From Roseofilum halophilum BLCC-M91 (GTDB taxonomy: Bacteria > Cyanobacteriota > Cyanobacteriia > Cyanobacteriales > Desertifilaceae): 64,000 bases of DNA. The position numbers were made by a program, and so were the translations under genes. The stretch lies in the NCBI RefSeq assembly GCF_030068445.1, contig NZ_JAQPOK010000150.1, forward strand, positions 1 through 64,000. Reading direction: 5' to 3'. Under the pieces are notes generated by a model, which was not told the DNA's origin, searched no databases, and saw nothing but the letters and a program-made list of their open reading frames with translations. Each line of letters begins with the position of its first letter. Position 1 is the first letter of the stretch. Below are positions 25,453-34,733 of this stretch, piece by piece.

Positions 25453-26133
25453 ATGCGCTTACCCTTAACTCAAACTTCCATCAACGATCGCCCCCAAAAC
25501 CACATCGCTGAGGTGATCGAAACGGCAACATCGGAGTTTTTAGCCCAATGTCTGGAACCCGAAGATCTCAGTTTTCCGATGATGCCAGCGTTTGGTTCCT
25601 TTGTGCGATCGCTCGGTGTCACTCCAGAAACTTCCCCAGTAACCGATGGCGGTTACTGGGTGTATGCGGTGGTTTATCATGCTACGACTACCCCCATTGA
25701 TTCGATCCATCGCGCTAGAGCCTTGGGACTCTCCCTAGAACAACTGCGATCGGAGCAACCGCAAATTTTCGCCATGCTGAAAACCGAGTTTCGAGCGGCG
25801 ATCGTCGGATTTGAAACTGTTGAATCCCGGAATTCTCGCTCTAGAATTTACCAGCATTTACCCCCCCGTCCCCCCCAAATTCACCAAGCGGTTTATCAAT
25901 GTCATCCCGATGAAGTGATTCGCTTTAGTGAGGAATTTGACTTTATTCGGATTTTACTGGAAATTCCCGGAACACCGGTTGATGCGCTGATTGCCGCTAC
26001 CCTAAGAAATATTTACCAACTGCGCCATACGGAACAATCTTGGTTAGTGCAAGCGGGGCGAAATTTGAGTCTTTTGCTCAAGGATGATTACGATCGCCTA
26101 CGCTATATTCTCAGCCAAGTTTATATCAATTAA
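25453..26133 (+). CDS. Conserved-looking hypothetical protein (226 aa)
   Basis: A 226-residue soluble protein with no family that I can name. The start is ATG 25453, eight bases after the Uma2 stop; upstream codons overlap the Uma2 gene in another frame. Features: LPLTQTSINDRPQNHIAEVIETATSEFLAQC at the start, a central PVTDGGYWVYAVVYHATTTPIDSIHRARALG, and YDRLRYILSQVYIN at the end. A domain after SRIYQHLPPRPPQIHQAVYQC has regular helices. The ORF ends inside a CAATTAA heptamer array, so its last codons are repeat-derived. It may form an operon with the Uma2 gene. Confidence 0.65.
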   Translation: MRLPLTQTSINDRPQNHIAEVIETATSEFLAQCLEPEDLSFPMMPAFGSFVRSLGVTPETSPVTDGGYWVYAVVYHATTTPIDSIHRARALGLSLEQLRSEQPQIFAMLKTEFRAAIVGFETVESRNSRSRIYQHLPPRPPQIHQAVYQCHPDEVIRFSEEFDFIRILLEIPGTPVDALIAATLRNIYQLRHTEQSWLVQAGRNLSLLLKDDYDRLRYILSQVYIN

Positions 26134-26182
26134 CAATTAACAATTAACAATTAACAATTAACAATTAACAATTAACAATTAA
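26127..26182. repeat. Heptamer tandem repeat (CAATTAA x8)
   Basis: Eight exact CAATTAA copies. The array supplies the stop codon of the upstream gene (26131-26133) and of the broken Uma2 gene on the other strand (26179-26181). Confidence 0.95.
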
Positions 26183-26702
26183 CTTTGTAAGGCTTGATGA
26201 TAGGCGCGAACCATTTGCGGTTCCTGTTCTGGATCGATAAATTGACAGAGGAGATCGAGGTCTAAATTGGGTAATAGTTGGCTGTGTTCAATTTCTTGAT
26301 AGCCTGTAGTAGAATTCACCAATTGATAGAGAATAAAACGGTCATCTTGCCAAAACAAAACTTCTCCAACTCCTAACCATCAGCTTCTAAACCCCTAGCA
26401 GCAGCTTGATTACGAAATGTGGTCGAACCATAGCTATAAAAATCGAGATTTTCCACCCAAGCATACGTTTCCAGAAGTCTTCTAATGAGACTTTTAATCC
26501 TTTCATGTTGCGAAGAAGTTGCCATGATTTCTAATAATCCTTTATTGTAACTCAGGCGCAAATTGCGGGAGGAAGAGAGCGTTGTCAACAGAGTTTCATA
26601 CTGTTGCCAAGAAATATTGTTCAAAGTAATGCGCGGCTCCGTTAGAGTGGGAGCCACTAACTGAGAGAGGGCGCTCGCTGGAATATCAACGGTAACTTTC
26701 AT
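26179..26702 (-). pseudogene. Broken Uma2 family gene (internal deletion and frameshift)
   Basis: The intact N-terminal part runs from ATG 26702 (MKVTVDIPASALSQL) through the Uma2 core lead LRLSYNKGLLEIMATSSQHE to GLEADG and stops at 26373. In a shifted frame, bases about 26179-26380 continue with LGVGEVLFWQDDRFILYQL, then YQEIEHSQLLPNLDLDLLCQF, which is a Uma2 C-terminus. The segment that normally links GLExD to LGVxEVW and carries the nuclease-like Asp/Glu residues is absent. An internal deletion of perhaps 40-60 codons with loss of frame is inferred. It lies 11 bp downstream of the HDAC-like gene on the same strand. Confidence 0.8.
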
Positions 26703-26713
26703 AAGATTTCATG

Positions 26714-27634
26714 CTATTTTTGCAAACAAGCGGCGATCGTTGCCATCACTGACTCGGATAAACTTGATAAATTATAACCTCCTTCCAAGCCAAACAGAAT
26801 TTTGGAGGTAAGTTGTAAACAAGCTTGGGTGAATGTGCCATAATCATCGGGAACCAAATGCATACTCGCTAAAGGATCGTCTTTCGTGGCATCATAACCA
26901 GCACTGACAATCAACAAATCGGGGTTAAACTGCTCTAAAAAGGGGATGGCTTGACTCTCAAAAGGGGGCCAATACTCAGATATTCCAGAGCCTGGAGGTA
27001 AAGGAATATTTAAAACATTTTTATACTCTCCCCGCTCTGTGGCTCTACCGGTTCCGGGATAAAAGGGAAACTGATGGAGAGAACAATAGGCAATTTGCCG
27101 ATGATGTTGAACGATCGCCTGAGTGCCATTGCCATGATGGACATCCCAATCTAGAATAGCGACTCGCTCGACTCCCGGTTGTGCTAAAGCATAGTGAGCG
27201 GCGATCGCCGCATTAGAAAACAAACAAAACCCCATCCCCCGTTCAGCTTCTGCATGATGTCCTGGAGGACGTGCCAACACAAATGCCGGATTGCCTGTTG
27301 CCAAAACCTGCTCTACACCATCGATCCAACCATTGACTGCCAATAGTGCCACGTCATAACTTTGAGCCGAAACCGGGGTATCACCATCGAGTAACCCCCC
27401 TCCTTTTTGGGCAATTTCTCGCACCCGTTGAATATGATCGTGGGTATGTACCTGTTCTATCCAGGGTAAAGCTGGACGCACCTCTATCGGAGTGGGGGTT
27501 TGCCAATCGAGAGATGCAGACCATGGACTGGATTTGAGGCGATCGGCGATCGCCTGAAGACGCTCCGCTCTCTCCGGATGTCGTCCCGTATCATGGCGCA
27601 AAAATTCCTCAGAATAAATAACTGGAAATAACAT
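26714..27634 (-). CDS. Histone deacetylase family (acetylpolyamine/acuC-like) hydrolase
   Basis: A 306-residue zinc-dependent amidohydrolase of the arginase-deacetylase fold. Bacterial members deacetylate polyamines, proteins or small molecules. Seen: RHPERAERLQAI, RPPGHHAEAERGMGFCLFSN (catalytic His pair), VAILDWDVHHGNGTQ (zinc Asp and His) and SAGYDATKDDPLASM (second zinc Asp). All key residues look intact, and the length is normal for the family. The 3' neighbour is the broken Uma2 gene, which suggests they were once co-transcribed. The substrate is not inferable. Confidence 0.9.
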   Translation of the reverse strand: MLFPVIYSEEFLRHDTGRHPERAERLQAIADRLKSSPWSASLDWQTPTPIEVRPALPWIEQVHTHDHIQRVREIAQKGGGLLDGDTPVSAQSYDVALLAVNGWIDGVEQVLATGNPAFVLARPPGHHAEAERGMGFCLFSNAAIAAHYALAQPGVERVAILDWDVHHGNGTQAIVQHHRQIAYCSLHQFPFYPGTGRATERGEYKNVLNIPLPPGSGISEYWPPFESQAIPFLEQFNPDLLIVSAGYDATKDDPLASMHLVPDDYGTFTQACLQLTSKILFGLEGGYNLSSLSESVMATIAACLQK

Positions 27635-27820
27635 AAAAACTCCTAATTTCTCAACTCCTTAATTTAGTCTCCATAACCCAATTTGTAAGCTTTTCTAAAG
27701 GATCGATGCAGTAGAAGCAACTGGTATTAAAATAAAAGCCAACCCCCTTCTGGGGAATTACGGGATTTTCTCTACCCGCCATTACTCTCGCAACCCAACA
27801 GAACACGACATTGGCTAATC

Positions 27821-28675
27821 ATGCTTTCTTTATCCTCTGCTCTACCGCAAATCACCAACGCAATCGAACGTCATCCCGAATCCCTGCGGATGAAAAAAAT
27901 GTTAGTCTGTGCCTGGCAAGATATTTGGGAAAATGATGCCAAACGCTTAAAAGCCGTGTCTTTACAGGCGCTCCTGGAATCAGTGATTGATAAATATCCT
28001 ACCCTAGACGATCTCAGTGAAGCCCTACAACGGATTGCGAGTACCCTGAACAAAAAACAAGAATATCAGGCGATCGCCAACAGTATTATTCTGATCTTAG
28101 GCAAAGGCTATCAGGATACAGAAGAAGCCACCCAAGTCTACACTGCTCCCCCAACCCATATTACCCTCGCCTCTAATGAACCTGTACCCAGTTCTGCTCC
28201 CGTTGTTGACCCCCCGGTAAACACTCAAATTCGCACCGGTTATGACCCCTTCAATCTCCGTTTAGAAGTGGTACGATATACCAATCCCCTCCGAGCTAAA
28301 ATCCTCTTATTTTCTGCCTTACACCAAAAATCCCGTTTACAAGAACAAGATTGGGTGAACCTGAAAACCGAAAACCTCGATAGCTTGCTCTATCGCATCT
28401 ACGAACAGTGTGAAACCTTTGCCCAATTAGAAGAGTGTCTTTGTACTACGGCCAACAACGTCCAAGAAGACCCCACAGAATGTAATCAAGCAGCCGGAGC
28501 TATCCTCCAATGTATGGGGCGGTTTTATCAAGATTGGGAACCGGGAATGGAAGATGCTGTACATCGAGCAAAGGCTGACCGTAATCCTGAGAAATTAACG
28601 GGTACAATGGTTCAAAATTCCTCTAATTCTAGCGATAAGGAATCCGAATCAACTCGTCGTATATTGCCTTCCTAG
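27821..28675 (+). CDS. Hypothetical protein with duplicated helical domain
   Basis: A 284-residue soluble protein of unknown family. Two halves look homologous. Residues about 40-102 read NDAKRLKAVSLQALLESVIDKYP..SEALQRIAST.., ending IANSIILILGKGYQ. Residues about 160-245 read NPLRAKILLFSALHQKSR..DSLLYRIYEQCETFAQLEECLCTTANNV.., ending AAGAILQCMGRFYQ. They are joined by a Pro/Val-rich linker (about 105-145) and end in a Ser/Asn-rich tail. The repeat of an LxxLLxxIYExx helix pattern suggests a small helical scaffold. It lies 70 bp upstream of the pentapeptide gene, perhaps co-transcribed. Confidence 0.6.
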   Translation: MLSLSSALPQITNAIERHPESLRMKKMLVCAWQDIWENDAKRLKAVSLQALLESVIDKYPTLDDLSEALQRIASTLNKKQEYQAIANSIILILGKGYQDTEEATQVYTAPPTHITLASNEPVPSSAPVVDPPVNTQIRTGYDPFNLRLEVVRYTNPLRAKILLFSALHQKSRLQEQDWVNLKTENLDSLLYRIYEQCETFAQLEECLCTTANNVQEDPTECNQAAGAILQCMGRFYQDWEPGMEDAVHRAKADRNPEKLTGTMVQNSSNSSDKESESTRRILPS

Positions 28676-28748
28676 GGGCAAAATATATTAGCAAAATCTA
28701 TTATGGGCATGATTGGCCAACTATCCATCAAGGGCATGAAGAGGACAT

Positions 28749-29741
28749 ATGAACGCTCAGGAACTGATTAAGCGCTATGAAGCCGGAGAACAAAAATTTG
28801 CGGGTGCAAAGCTCAATCGCGCCAATTTGAGAGGAGCAGATTTGATTGGTATTTACTTGTATCAAGCAGATTTACAAGGAGCCAACTTAATGTTTGCCTA
28901 TCTCAACCGAGCTAACTTAAATCGGGCGAATTTAATGGGAACTCAATTGGGAGGCGCGAATTTAACCCAAGCCAGTATGACTTCGGCAAAGTTACATGAT
29001 GCGGATTTACATGGCACAACGTTGCAAAAAGCCGATCTGCGGATGACGGATTTAACCTTGGCGAATTTGGTGGATGCCAATTTAATGGAAGTGGATTTGC
29101 GAGGGGCAGATTTAAGTGGGGCGAATTTAACGGGGGCTTGTTTGAGGGGGGCAAATTTACGGGAAGAGCGCCGGTCTTATATGTCTTTTTTGCGGGGAAC
29201 GACCTTGCATCGGGCAGATTTACGGGGGGTGAATTTGTCGGGGGCGGATTTGTCTAAGGTGGATCTCAGTGAGGCCAATTTAAGTGAGGCCACGTTGCGA
29301 GATGCAGATTTAACGGGGGCAAATTTACAGGGGGCAAATTTGCACGGAGCCTTTTTTACGGAAGCTCTGCTCAGTCAAGCAAATTTACGTTATGCCAATT
29401 TGACCGATGCGAAGATGGAACGGGTGAATTTGATTGATGCGGATTTAATGCGGGTGAATTTGCAGGGCGCTCTGTTGGCGGATGCGAAGATGAATCGGGT
29501 GAATCTGGATGAGTCGGATTTAACGATGGCCCGTTTGAATCGGGCGGATTTGAGTCGGGTAACGTTCCGCAATGCGATGTTGAAGCAAGTCGAATTGATT
29601 GATGCTTATTTGGGACGAGCGGATTTGAGTGGGGCGAATTTATCGGAGGCGAATTTGTTTAATGCGGAGTTGAGTAGTGCTAATTTGATGGGGGCAACGT
29701 TGCGGGGAGCAACGTTGCCGGATGGTTCGATTAACCGTTGA
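28749..29741 (+). CDS. Pentapeptide repeat protein
   Basis: A 330-residue right-handed quadrilateral beta-helix protein. From about residue 18 to the end nearly every five residues follow A(D/N)LxX, for example ANLRGADLIG, ADLSGANLTG and ANLSEANLFN. One break (EERRSYMSFLRGTTLH, about 139-154) interrupts the helix, perhaps a loop. The N-terminal cap MNAQELIKRYEAGEQKF is typical of the cyanobacterial group. Functions vary and are mostly unknown. No signal peptide is visible, so it is cytoplasmic. The DNA is repetitive and lacks HIP1 sites, which is normal for such genes. Confidence 0.93.
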   Translation: MNAQELIKRYEAGEQKFAGAKLNRANLRGADLIGIYLYQADLQGANLMFAYLNRANLNRANLMGTQLGGANLTQASMTSAKLHDADLHGTTLQKADLRMTDLTLANLVDANLMEVDLRGADLSGANLTGACLRGANLREERRSYMSFLRGTTLHRADLRGVNLSGADLSKVDLSEANLSEATLRDADLTGANLQGANLHGAFFTEALLSQANLRYANLTDAKMERVNLIDADLMRVNLQGALLADAKMNRVNLDESDLTMARLNRADLSRVTFRNAMLKQVELIDAYLGRADLSGANLSEANLFNAELSSANLMGATLRGATLPDGSINR

Positions 29742-29784
29742 TGAAAAGACCCGGTTAAATTAAATTGACCAGAGTTGGCGATAG

Positions 29785-31173
29785 ATGGGAGAATCGAAAG
29801 GGCCTATTGCGGCACTGTTCCCTCTTATCCCTCGCTGTCTTTTACAAAACATGGGCAGAACCTGGACTTACAATGAAGTGTTACTCCCCGGTCAGAGGGA
29901 ACCATTAGGTGTATTACAGACGTTAATTGAGTCTAGGCTCTTTTCTGAATACGGTGTGTATCAGAGTGGGGAAGTGGTACGGTTTGCGGGTAATCGGGCG
30001 ATCGCCGTTTCGGTGGATCTCCAGCAAGTGACGCTTCAAGGGCTGGTTGAGGATCGATATTTTCCTGGGGATGACCCGTTTAAGCAGGTGGAACAGGCGT
30101 TAGCTTCAATGCCTCTGGAGCAGTGGACGGCTTATGGTTATGTGAGTTTTGATTGTGTTCGCTATTATTATCCGTATCGGAAGGCGATCGCCAGCCCCCT
30201 ACTGTATTTTTTTGTGCCCGCGACGGAAGTCATTATTCAACCCGATCAGATTCTGGTGCGTACTTTGGACTCTCCGGAACCCGTCTGTACGTTATTACAG
30301 GAGTCAGGAGGGTTAAAACCTCAACGTTCGACCACTCCTGAACTCGAGTTTAGCGATCGAGATCGTTATCAAACTCAGGTAGAAGCCTTGCAAGGGGCGA
30401 TTCATCAAGGGGAATTACATAAGGCGATTCTGTCTCGCTCCGTGAAACTCAAGGGCAATTTAGATGTTTTAGGAACCTACATCCTGGGAAATCAACAGCA
30501 TCAGGCGCTTCGTTCCTATGGGTTGCACCTTCCTGGGATCAGAACGGTGGGGTTTAGTCCAGAAATTTTGATGCAATTATCCCACGATCGCTTAAAAGGA
30601 CGGAATTTAATGACCAATCCCGTAGCGGGAACTCGTCCGAGGGGAGACACTCCAGAAGCGGATGAACGACTCAAACGCCAGTTATTTGCGGATGCGAAGG
30701 AAGTTAAAGAACATGCCCTTTCCATTTGGTTGGTGCAGGATGAAATGCAGAAGGTTTGCACGCCGGGGACGGTGAAAGTGGTGGATTTTATGCAGGTGAA
30801 GCAGTATCAATGGGTGCAGCATTTATCGTCCCAAGTTCAAGGTCAATTGCGCTCTAATCAATCTCTCTGGGATGCGCTGAAGGTGTTGTTTCCGGGGGTG
30901 ACGGTTTCGGGAATAGAGAAGGAGGTGGCGATCGCCTGGATCGATCGTCTGGAAACCGAGCCACGAGGTATTTATGCGGGGGCGATCGGCTGGATTAATT
31001 CTCAAGAAGAGGTGGATTTAGCCATTCCCATTCGGTCAGCCTATCAATATGGAGAATGGATTTATCTCAATGCTGGCGCGGGAATTATGGCCGAATCTAT
31101 TGCCGAAAATGAGTATATTGAATCCGTGAATAAAATGAATACAATGTTAACCAATTTAGTTTTGGAATCTTGA
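29785..31173 (+). CDS. Chorismate-binding enzyme, salicylate synthase-like
   Basis: A 462-residue member of the anthranilate/isochorismate/salicylate synthase (MST) superfamily. Visible catalytic motifs: HKAILSRSVKL, VGFSPEILMQL, NPVAGTRPRGDTPEAD, AKEVKEHALSIWLVQDEM, FPGVTVSGIEKEVAIAWIDRLE and RGIYAGAIGWI. The metal-binding glutamates are present (KEVKEH and ENEYIE). The IEKE sequence and general layout are closer to the Irp9/MbtI-type salicylate synthases than to TrpE. No siderophore or NRPS gene is adjacent, so an isochorismate or other role is possible. A second ATG at 29851 (MGRTWTYNEV) fits homologue starts better. Confidence 0.75.
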   Translation: MGESKGPIAALFPLIPRCLLQNMGRTWTYNEVLLPGQREPLGVLQTLIESRLFSEYGVYQSGEVVRFAGNRAIAVSVDLQQVTLQGLVEDRYFPGDDPFKQVEQALASMPLEQWTAYGYVSFDCVRYYYPYRKAIASPLLYFFVPATEVIIQPDQILVRTLDSPEPVCTLLQESGGLKPQRSTTPELEFSDRDRYQTQVEALQGAIHQGELHKAILSRSVKLKGNLDVLGTYILGNQQHQALRSYGLHLPGIRTVGFSPEILMQLSHDRLKGRNLMTNPVAGTRPRGDTPEADERLKRQLFADAKEVKEHALSIWLVQDEMQKVCTPGTVKVVDFMQVKQYQWVQHLSSQVQGQLRSNQSLWDALKVLFPGVTVSGIEKEVAIAWIDRLETEPRGIYAGAIGWINSQEEVDLAIPIRSAYQYGEWIYLNAGAGIMAESIAENEYIESVNKMNTMLTNLVLES

Positions 31174-31223
31174 ACTCTCCATCTTCTACTCAACTCATCA
31201 CGCCTTGCATTTGGCCCCTTTAC

Positions 31224-31258
31224 AGCGCTTCGCGCTATAACATCGAAAAGCGCTGTAT
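31224..31258. repeat. Palindrome plus end of dispersed element A
   Basis: AGCGCTTCGCGCT (31224-31236) is joined to ATAACATCGAAAAGCGCTGT (31237-31256). The second part equals bases 118-137 of the repeat at the start of the window. Confidence 0.75.
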
Positions 31259-31268
31259 TGTAAACACC

Positions 31269-32402
31269 CTATCCCCCCAATTGGGGAACTCCCCGATCGC
31301 GTAGGGCTTGAATGATTTTCAGATTAGCTTTAGGAAAGGGAAATTGATCTAATTCTTCTAAGGTCACCCAACGAATTTCTTGACATTCTATGGCTTGAGG
31401 TGTACCCGAACAGTAACGACAATTATAGACATTTAAAGTTACTCGAAAATGGGTATAGGCATGGTCAATGGTAATCAGATGATCCCCCACTTCTATATCT
31501 ATGGCCAGTTCTTCTTGAATTTCCCGTTTAATACACTCTGGTAGGGTTTCCCCCGGTTCGAGTTTGCCACCAGGGAATTCCCACAAACCGCCGAGTAATC
31601 CTTTATCTAAGCGACGGTCGATGAGCAGTTGTCCTTGATGATTCCAGATGACGGCAACACCGATGGTTTTGTGGGGCCGAACAGGGGGAGTTTCACGCAT
31701 GGGCCAATAGGTAGGGGTTCGAGTTTGATAGGCGAGACAATGGGACATCCAGGGACAGCGATCGCACTTTGGCGCTCTCGGAGTACAAATTGTTGCTCCT
31801 AAGTCCATCAGCGCTTGATTAAAGTCTCTGGGATTCTCCCGATCCACCATAGCATCCGATAATTGCCAAAGCTGTTTCTGAGCTTTCCCTGGGGGCTTCG
31901 GTAGGGTTGTGAGTCTAGCGAAGATGCGTTTCACATTGCCATCTAATATAGAAATGGGTTGATTAAAGGCAGCGCTGAGAATGCCCCCAGCCGTGGTGCG
32001 GCCAATACCCGGTAAGCTTAAGACTTGTTCTAACTGTTGAGGAAAAATGCCCTGATGCTCTGCCATCACTTGCTGGGCTGCTCGATGGAGATTTCGCGCC
32101 CGGCTATAATAACCCAATCCTTCCCAGAGTTTTAGCACCTGTTGGAGGTCAGCTTGGGCTAAGGTTTCTAGGGTCGGAAAAGCTTGCAACCAGCGATCGT
32201 AATAGGATAAAACCGTCTTCACTTGGGTTTGCTGGAGCATAATCTCGGAAATCCAAATCCGGTAAGGGTCTTGCTCTTTTCGCCAAGGTAAGACCCGACC
32301 CGCATCATCATACCAGTGCAGTAGAGCCGCTCTCAGGGACTCCAGAACAGCAGGCTCAGGAAGCGTCCAAGGCGTTTGTGGGGATGGAGAAATTGAAGAC
32401 AC
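31269..32402 (-). CDS. mutY: A/G-specific adenine glycosylase MutY
   Basis: A 377-residue base-excision repair enzyme that removes adenine opposite 8-oxoguanine. Seen: the catalytic glutamate region ISEIMLQQTQVKTV, the HhH motif LPGIGRTTAGG, the catalytic Asp in ILDGNVKRIFAR, the 4Fe-4S loop CTPRAPKCDRCPWMSHC (Cx6Cx2Cx5C), and a C-terminal NUDIX-like 8-oxoG recognition domain with GGKLEPGETLPECIKREIQEEL. The length and order are canonical. It is a single gene. Confidence 0.94.
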   Translation of the reverse strand: MSSISPSPQTPWTLPEPAVLESLRAALLHWYDDAGRVLPWRKEQDPYRIWISEIMLQQTQVKTVLSYYDRWLQAFPTLETLAQADLQQVLKLWEGLGYYSRARNLHRAAQQVMAEHQGIFPQQLEQVLSLPGIGRTTAGGILSAAFNQPISILDGNVKRIFARLTTLPKPPGKAQKQLWQLSDAMVDRENPRDFNQALMDLGATICTPRAPKCDRCPWMSHCLAYQTRTPTYWPMRETPPVRPHKTIGVAVIWNHQGQLLIDRRLDKGLLGGLWEFPGGKLEPGETLPECIKREIQEELAIDIEVGDHLITIDHAYTHFRVTLNVYNCRYCSGTPQAIECQEIRWVTLEELDQFPFPKANLKIIQALRDRGVPQLGG

Positions 32403-32718
32403 CTGAAGCTGCTGAAAACTTGACTTGAGTGAACCTTACCAGAAAAATTGGCTCTAGAGCAACGCCCTTCCGGTGTGGCCGGCCATAATCGTTTACAATA
32501 GGATAGGACGTATCATCAGAATTTTGGGTCTGAAACTCCGTGCAAGATGTGACCAGACTTGGGGAGTCTACAAGGGAATAATCTTTTGACAAGAGGATTT
32601 TCAGTCCGAATCGCACGGAACTCCTTTCTATGGCACGATCCCCAATAGCAGTTTTTTGGGGTGATTTTATTGCGTTTACCCTGAATAGATTGGAAATAAC
32701 CCGAATCAAACAAGCTTG

Positions 32719-34586
32719 GTGAACAGTCCCTCAAACTCTTCAAACCGTTTACAACGCAACCTGAGCCGTTATTCTACGGCAGGGGTTTTTTGCGTCAGTT
32801 TAGTGGTGGCATTGGTCAGTGTCATTCCCCTCTACAACAAGCTGAAAACCGCTCAGGAGAAAGACCTCCAGGCTAAACTGAGTAACCGAACCTTAGCGGC
32901 TGAACAGGTGCGGCAAGGCAAGATTCAGGTTGCCGAACAGGTCACGAGCCGTACCTTTGCCCGACGGATACTTTCTGACTACGTTCGGGGCGAGGCAAGC
33001 TTGACTGAGTTGCAGGAACTGAGTTTGTTCGATCTAGAAGATGCGATCGATCAAAGCAAGTCATTGGTGGGGGTTAGTCGCTTCGATCGCACCAACCAAC
33101 TTCTGGTTCATGTCGGCGTTGACTCTCCTCTGGGCCTCTCAGACATTCTCCAAGGGGAAACGGATGAGTCCATCACAGTTGGCCCGCTCACGATTGATAA
33201 TCACCCCCATCTCTTGGTGAGTAGCCCCATTTTTTCTGAGCAGCAAGAGCGGATTGGCCGGGATATTGCTGTGTTTAGGATGCTCAACATGGAGAGGCTC
33301 GTTGCGGAATCTAGCGGACTGGGGGAGACGGGCGAGATGCTCTTGGCCCAAGAGAAGGGGGACACCTTAGCGTTGTTCTTTCCCTTGCGAAACGGTTCGC
33401 AGGTGCTGCCAGAACCCTTGGTTTCTGTACTCAAAGATGCGATCGCCCAAGATACAACGGGAATTGAACATTACGACGGTCAGGTCATTGCCTTTGGGAC
33501 CTTGCCGAATACGGACTGGGCCATTGCAGTGCAGATGGAGCGCCAGGAACTGTATGGTGCGGTGAACCGAGATTTGATTTTTGTCGGTCTGGCAGTCTTT
33601 GGGGTCAGCACGATCGCCACATTTGGTTTGGTTTTCGTGTTGCGTCCTCTGATTGGACGGGTTACGGATGCTGATGAGTTAGAGAAAGAGGTGCTTGCCA
33701 AAACAACAGCATTTGAAGAACTCAAGCAAACTCAAATCCATTTAGTGCAAGCCGAAAAAATGTCGAGCCTGGGTCAATTAGTGGCAGGCATTGCCCATGA
33801 GATCAATAACCCAGTGGGGTTCCTAAAAGGGAATATTCAACCCGCCCAAAACTATATAAAGGATCTACTCGGACTGATTGATTTGTATCAAGAAAAAATG
33901 CCTAACCCTGATACAGATATTGAAGATGAGATTGAAGAGATTGATTTAGAATTTGTGCGGAAAGATTTACCCAAGATTATCAACTCAATGAATGTAGGAG
34001 TAGACCGCATTCGCAATATCAGTGATGGTTTGCGTATCTTCTCTCGTCAGGATCGAGACCATAAGACAGCATTTAATATCCATGAAGGCATTGATAGCAC
34101 ACTACTAATCCTTACGCATCGAACCAAGGGCAATGAAAAGCGGCCAGCAGTTGAAGTTGTCAAGAACTATGGTGAGCTACCGGAAGTGCAATGTTTTCCA
34201 GGTCAGTTAAATCAGGTGTTTATGAACATCTTGGCCAATGCCATTGATGCCTTTGAGGAGGCGAATCAAGGCAAAACCTTCGAGGAGATTAAAGCTAATC
34301 CTAATATGATTACGATTACCACTTCAGTGGTTGATAAACAGGTGCAAATTCAGATCCAAGACAATGCCTGTGGAATGAAACTGGAAACGATCGAACGAAT
34401 GTTTGAGCAGGGGTTTACCACCAAAGAAGTTGGCAAAGGAACCGGTTTGGGGATGGCGAAAAGCCTTACGGCATAGCTTCGCTTACCGCGCATCAAATCA
34501 TCACGGAGAAGCATGGTGGCTCGATCGAATGCAGTTCAGAGCAAGGCATAGGAACAATCTTCGCGATCGCATTACCCATTGTCTAG
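32719..34586 (+). pseudogene. Sensor histidine kinase, frameshifted near the C-terminus
   Basis: A membrane sensor kinase of about 620 residues when joined. It has TM1 (about 22-42), an extracytoplasmic domain (45-280), TM2 (about 285-310), a short coiled region, HisKA with LGQLVAGIAHEINNPVGFLKG (His at about 356) and a HATPase with N-box FMNILANAIDAFEEA, DNACGM and GTGLGMA. After GMA the main frame runs KSLTA and stops at 34476. Another frame continues from 34488 with AHQIITEKHGGSIECSSEQG then IGTIFAIALPIV to TAG 34584. A net +26 bp (about 34459-34484, containing GCATAGCTTCGCTTACC) relative to the expected GMAIAHQII breaks the last 30 residues of the ATPase domain. It may be inactive. The start is GTG 32719. 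Confidence 0.8.
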
Positions 34587-34684
34587 ACATCACCATCCTC
34601 AGCACAACAGCAGAGAATCCTCGTAAAACCACGATCGCTCTTCATCCGTAAGATATAGCGCTTTCTGCTTCGCAGACATGAAAC

Positions 34685-34706
34685 GCGCGGCACAGTTGTG
34701 CCGCGC
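34685..34706. terminator. Hairpin between convergent genes
   Basis: GCGCGGCACA pairs exactly with TGTGCCGCGC around a GT loop. It separates the broken kinase and the M16 gene. No T-tract follows on either strand, so it may be a repeat rather than a true terminator. Confidence 0.45.
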
Positions 34707-34733
34707 CAATGGCTATATCCCGTCGTTGTCAAC

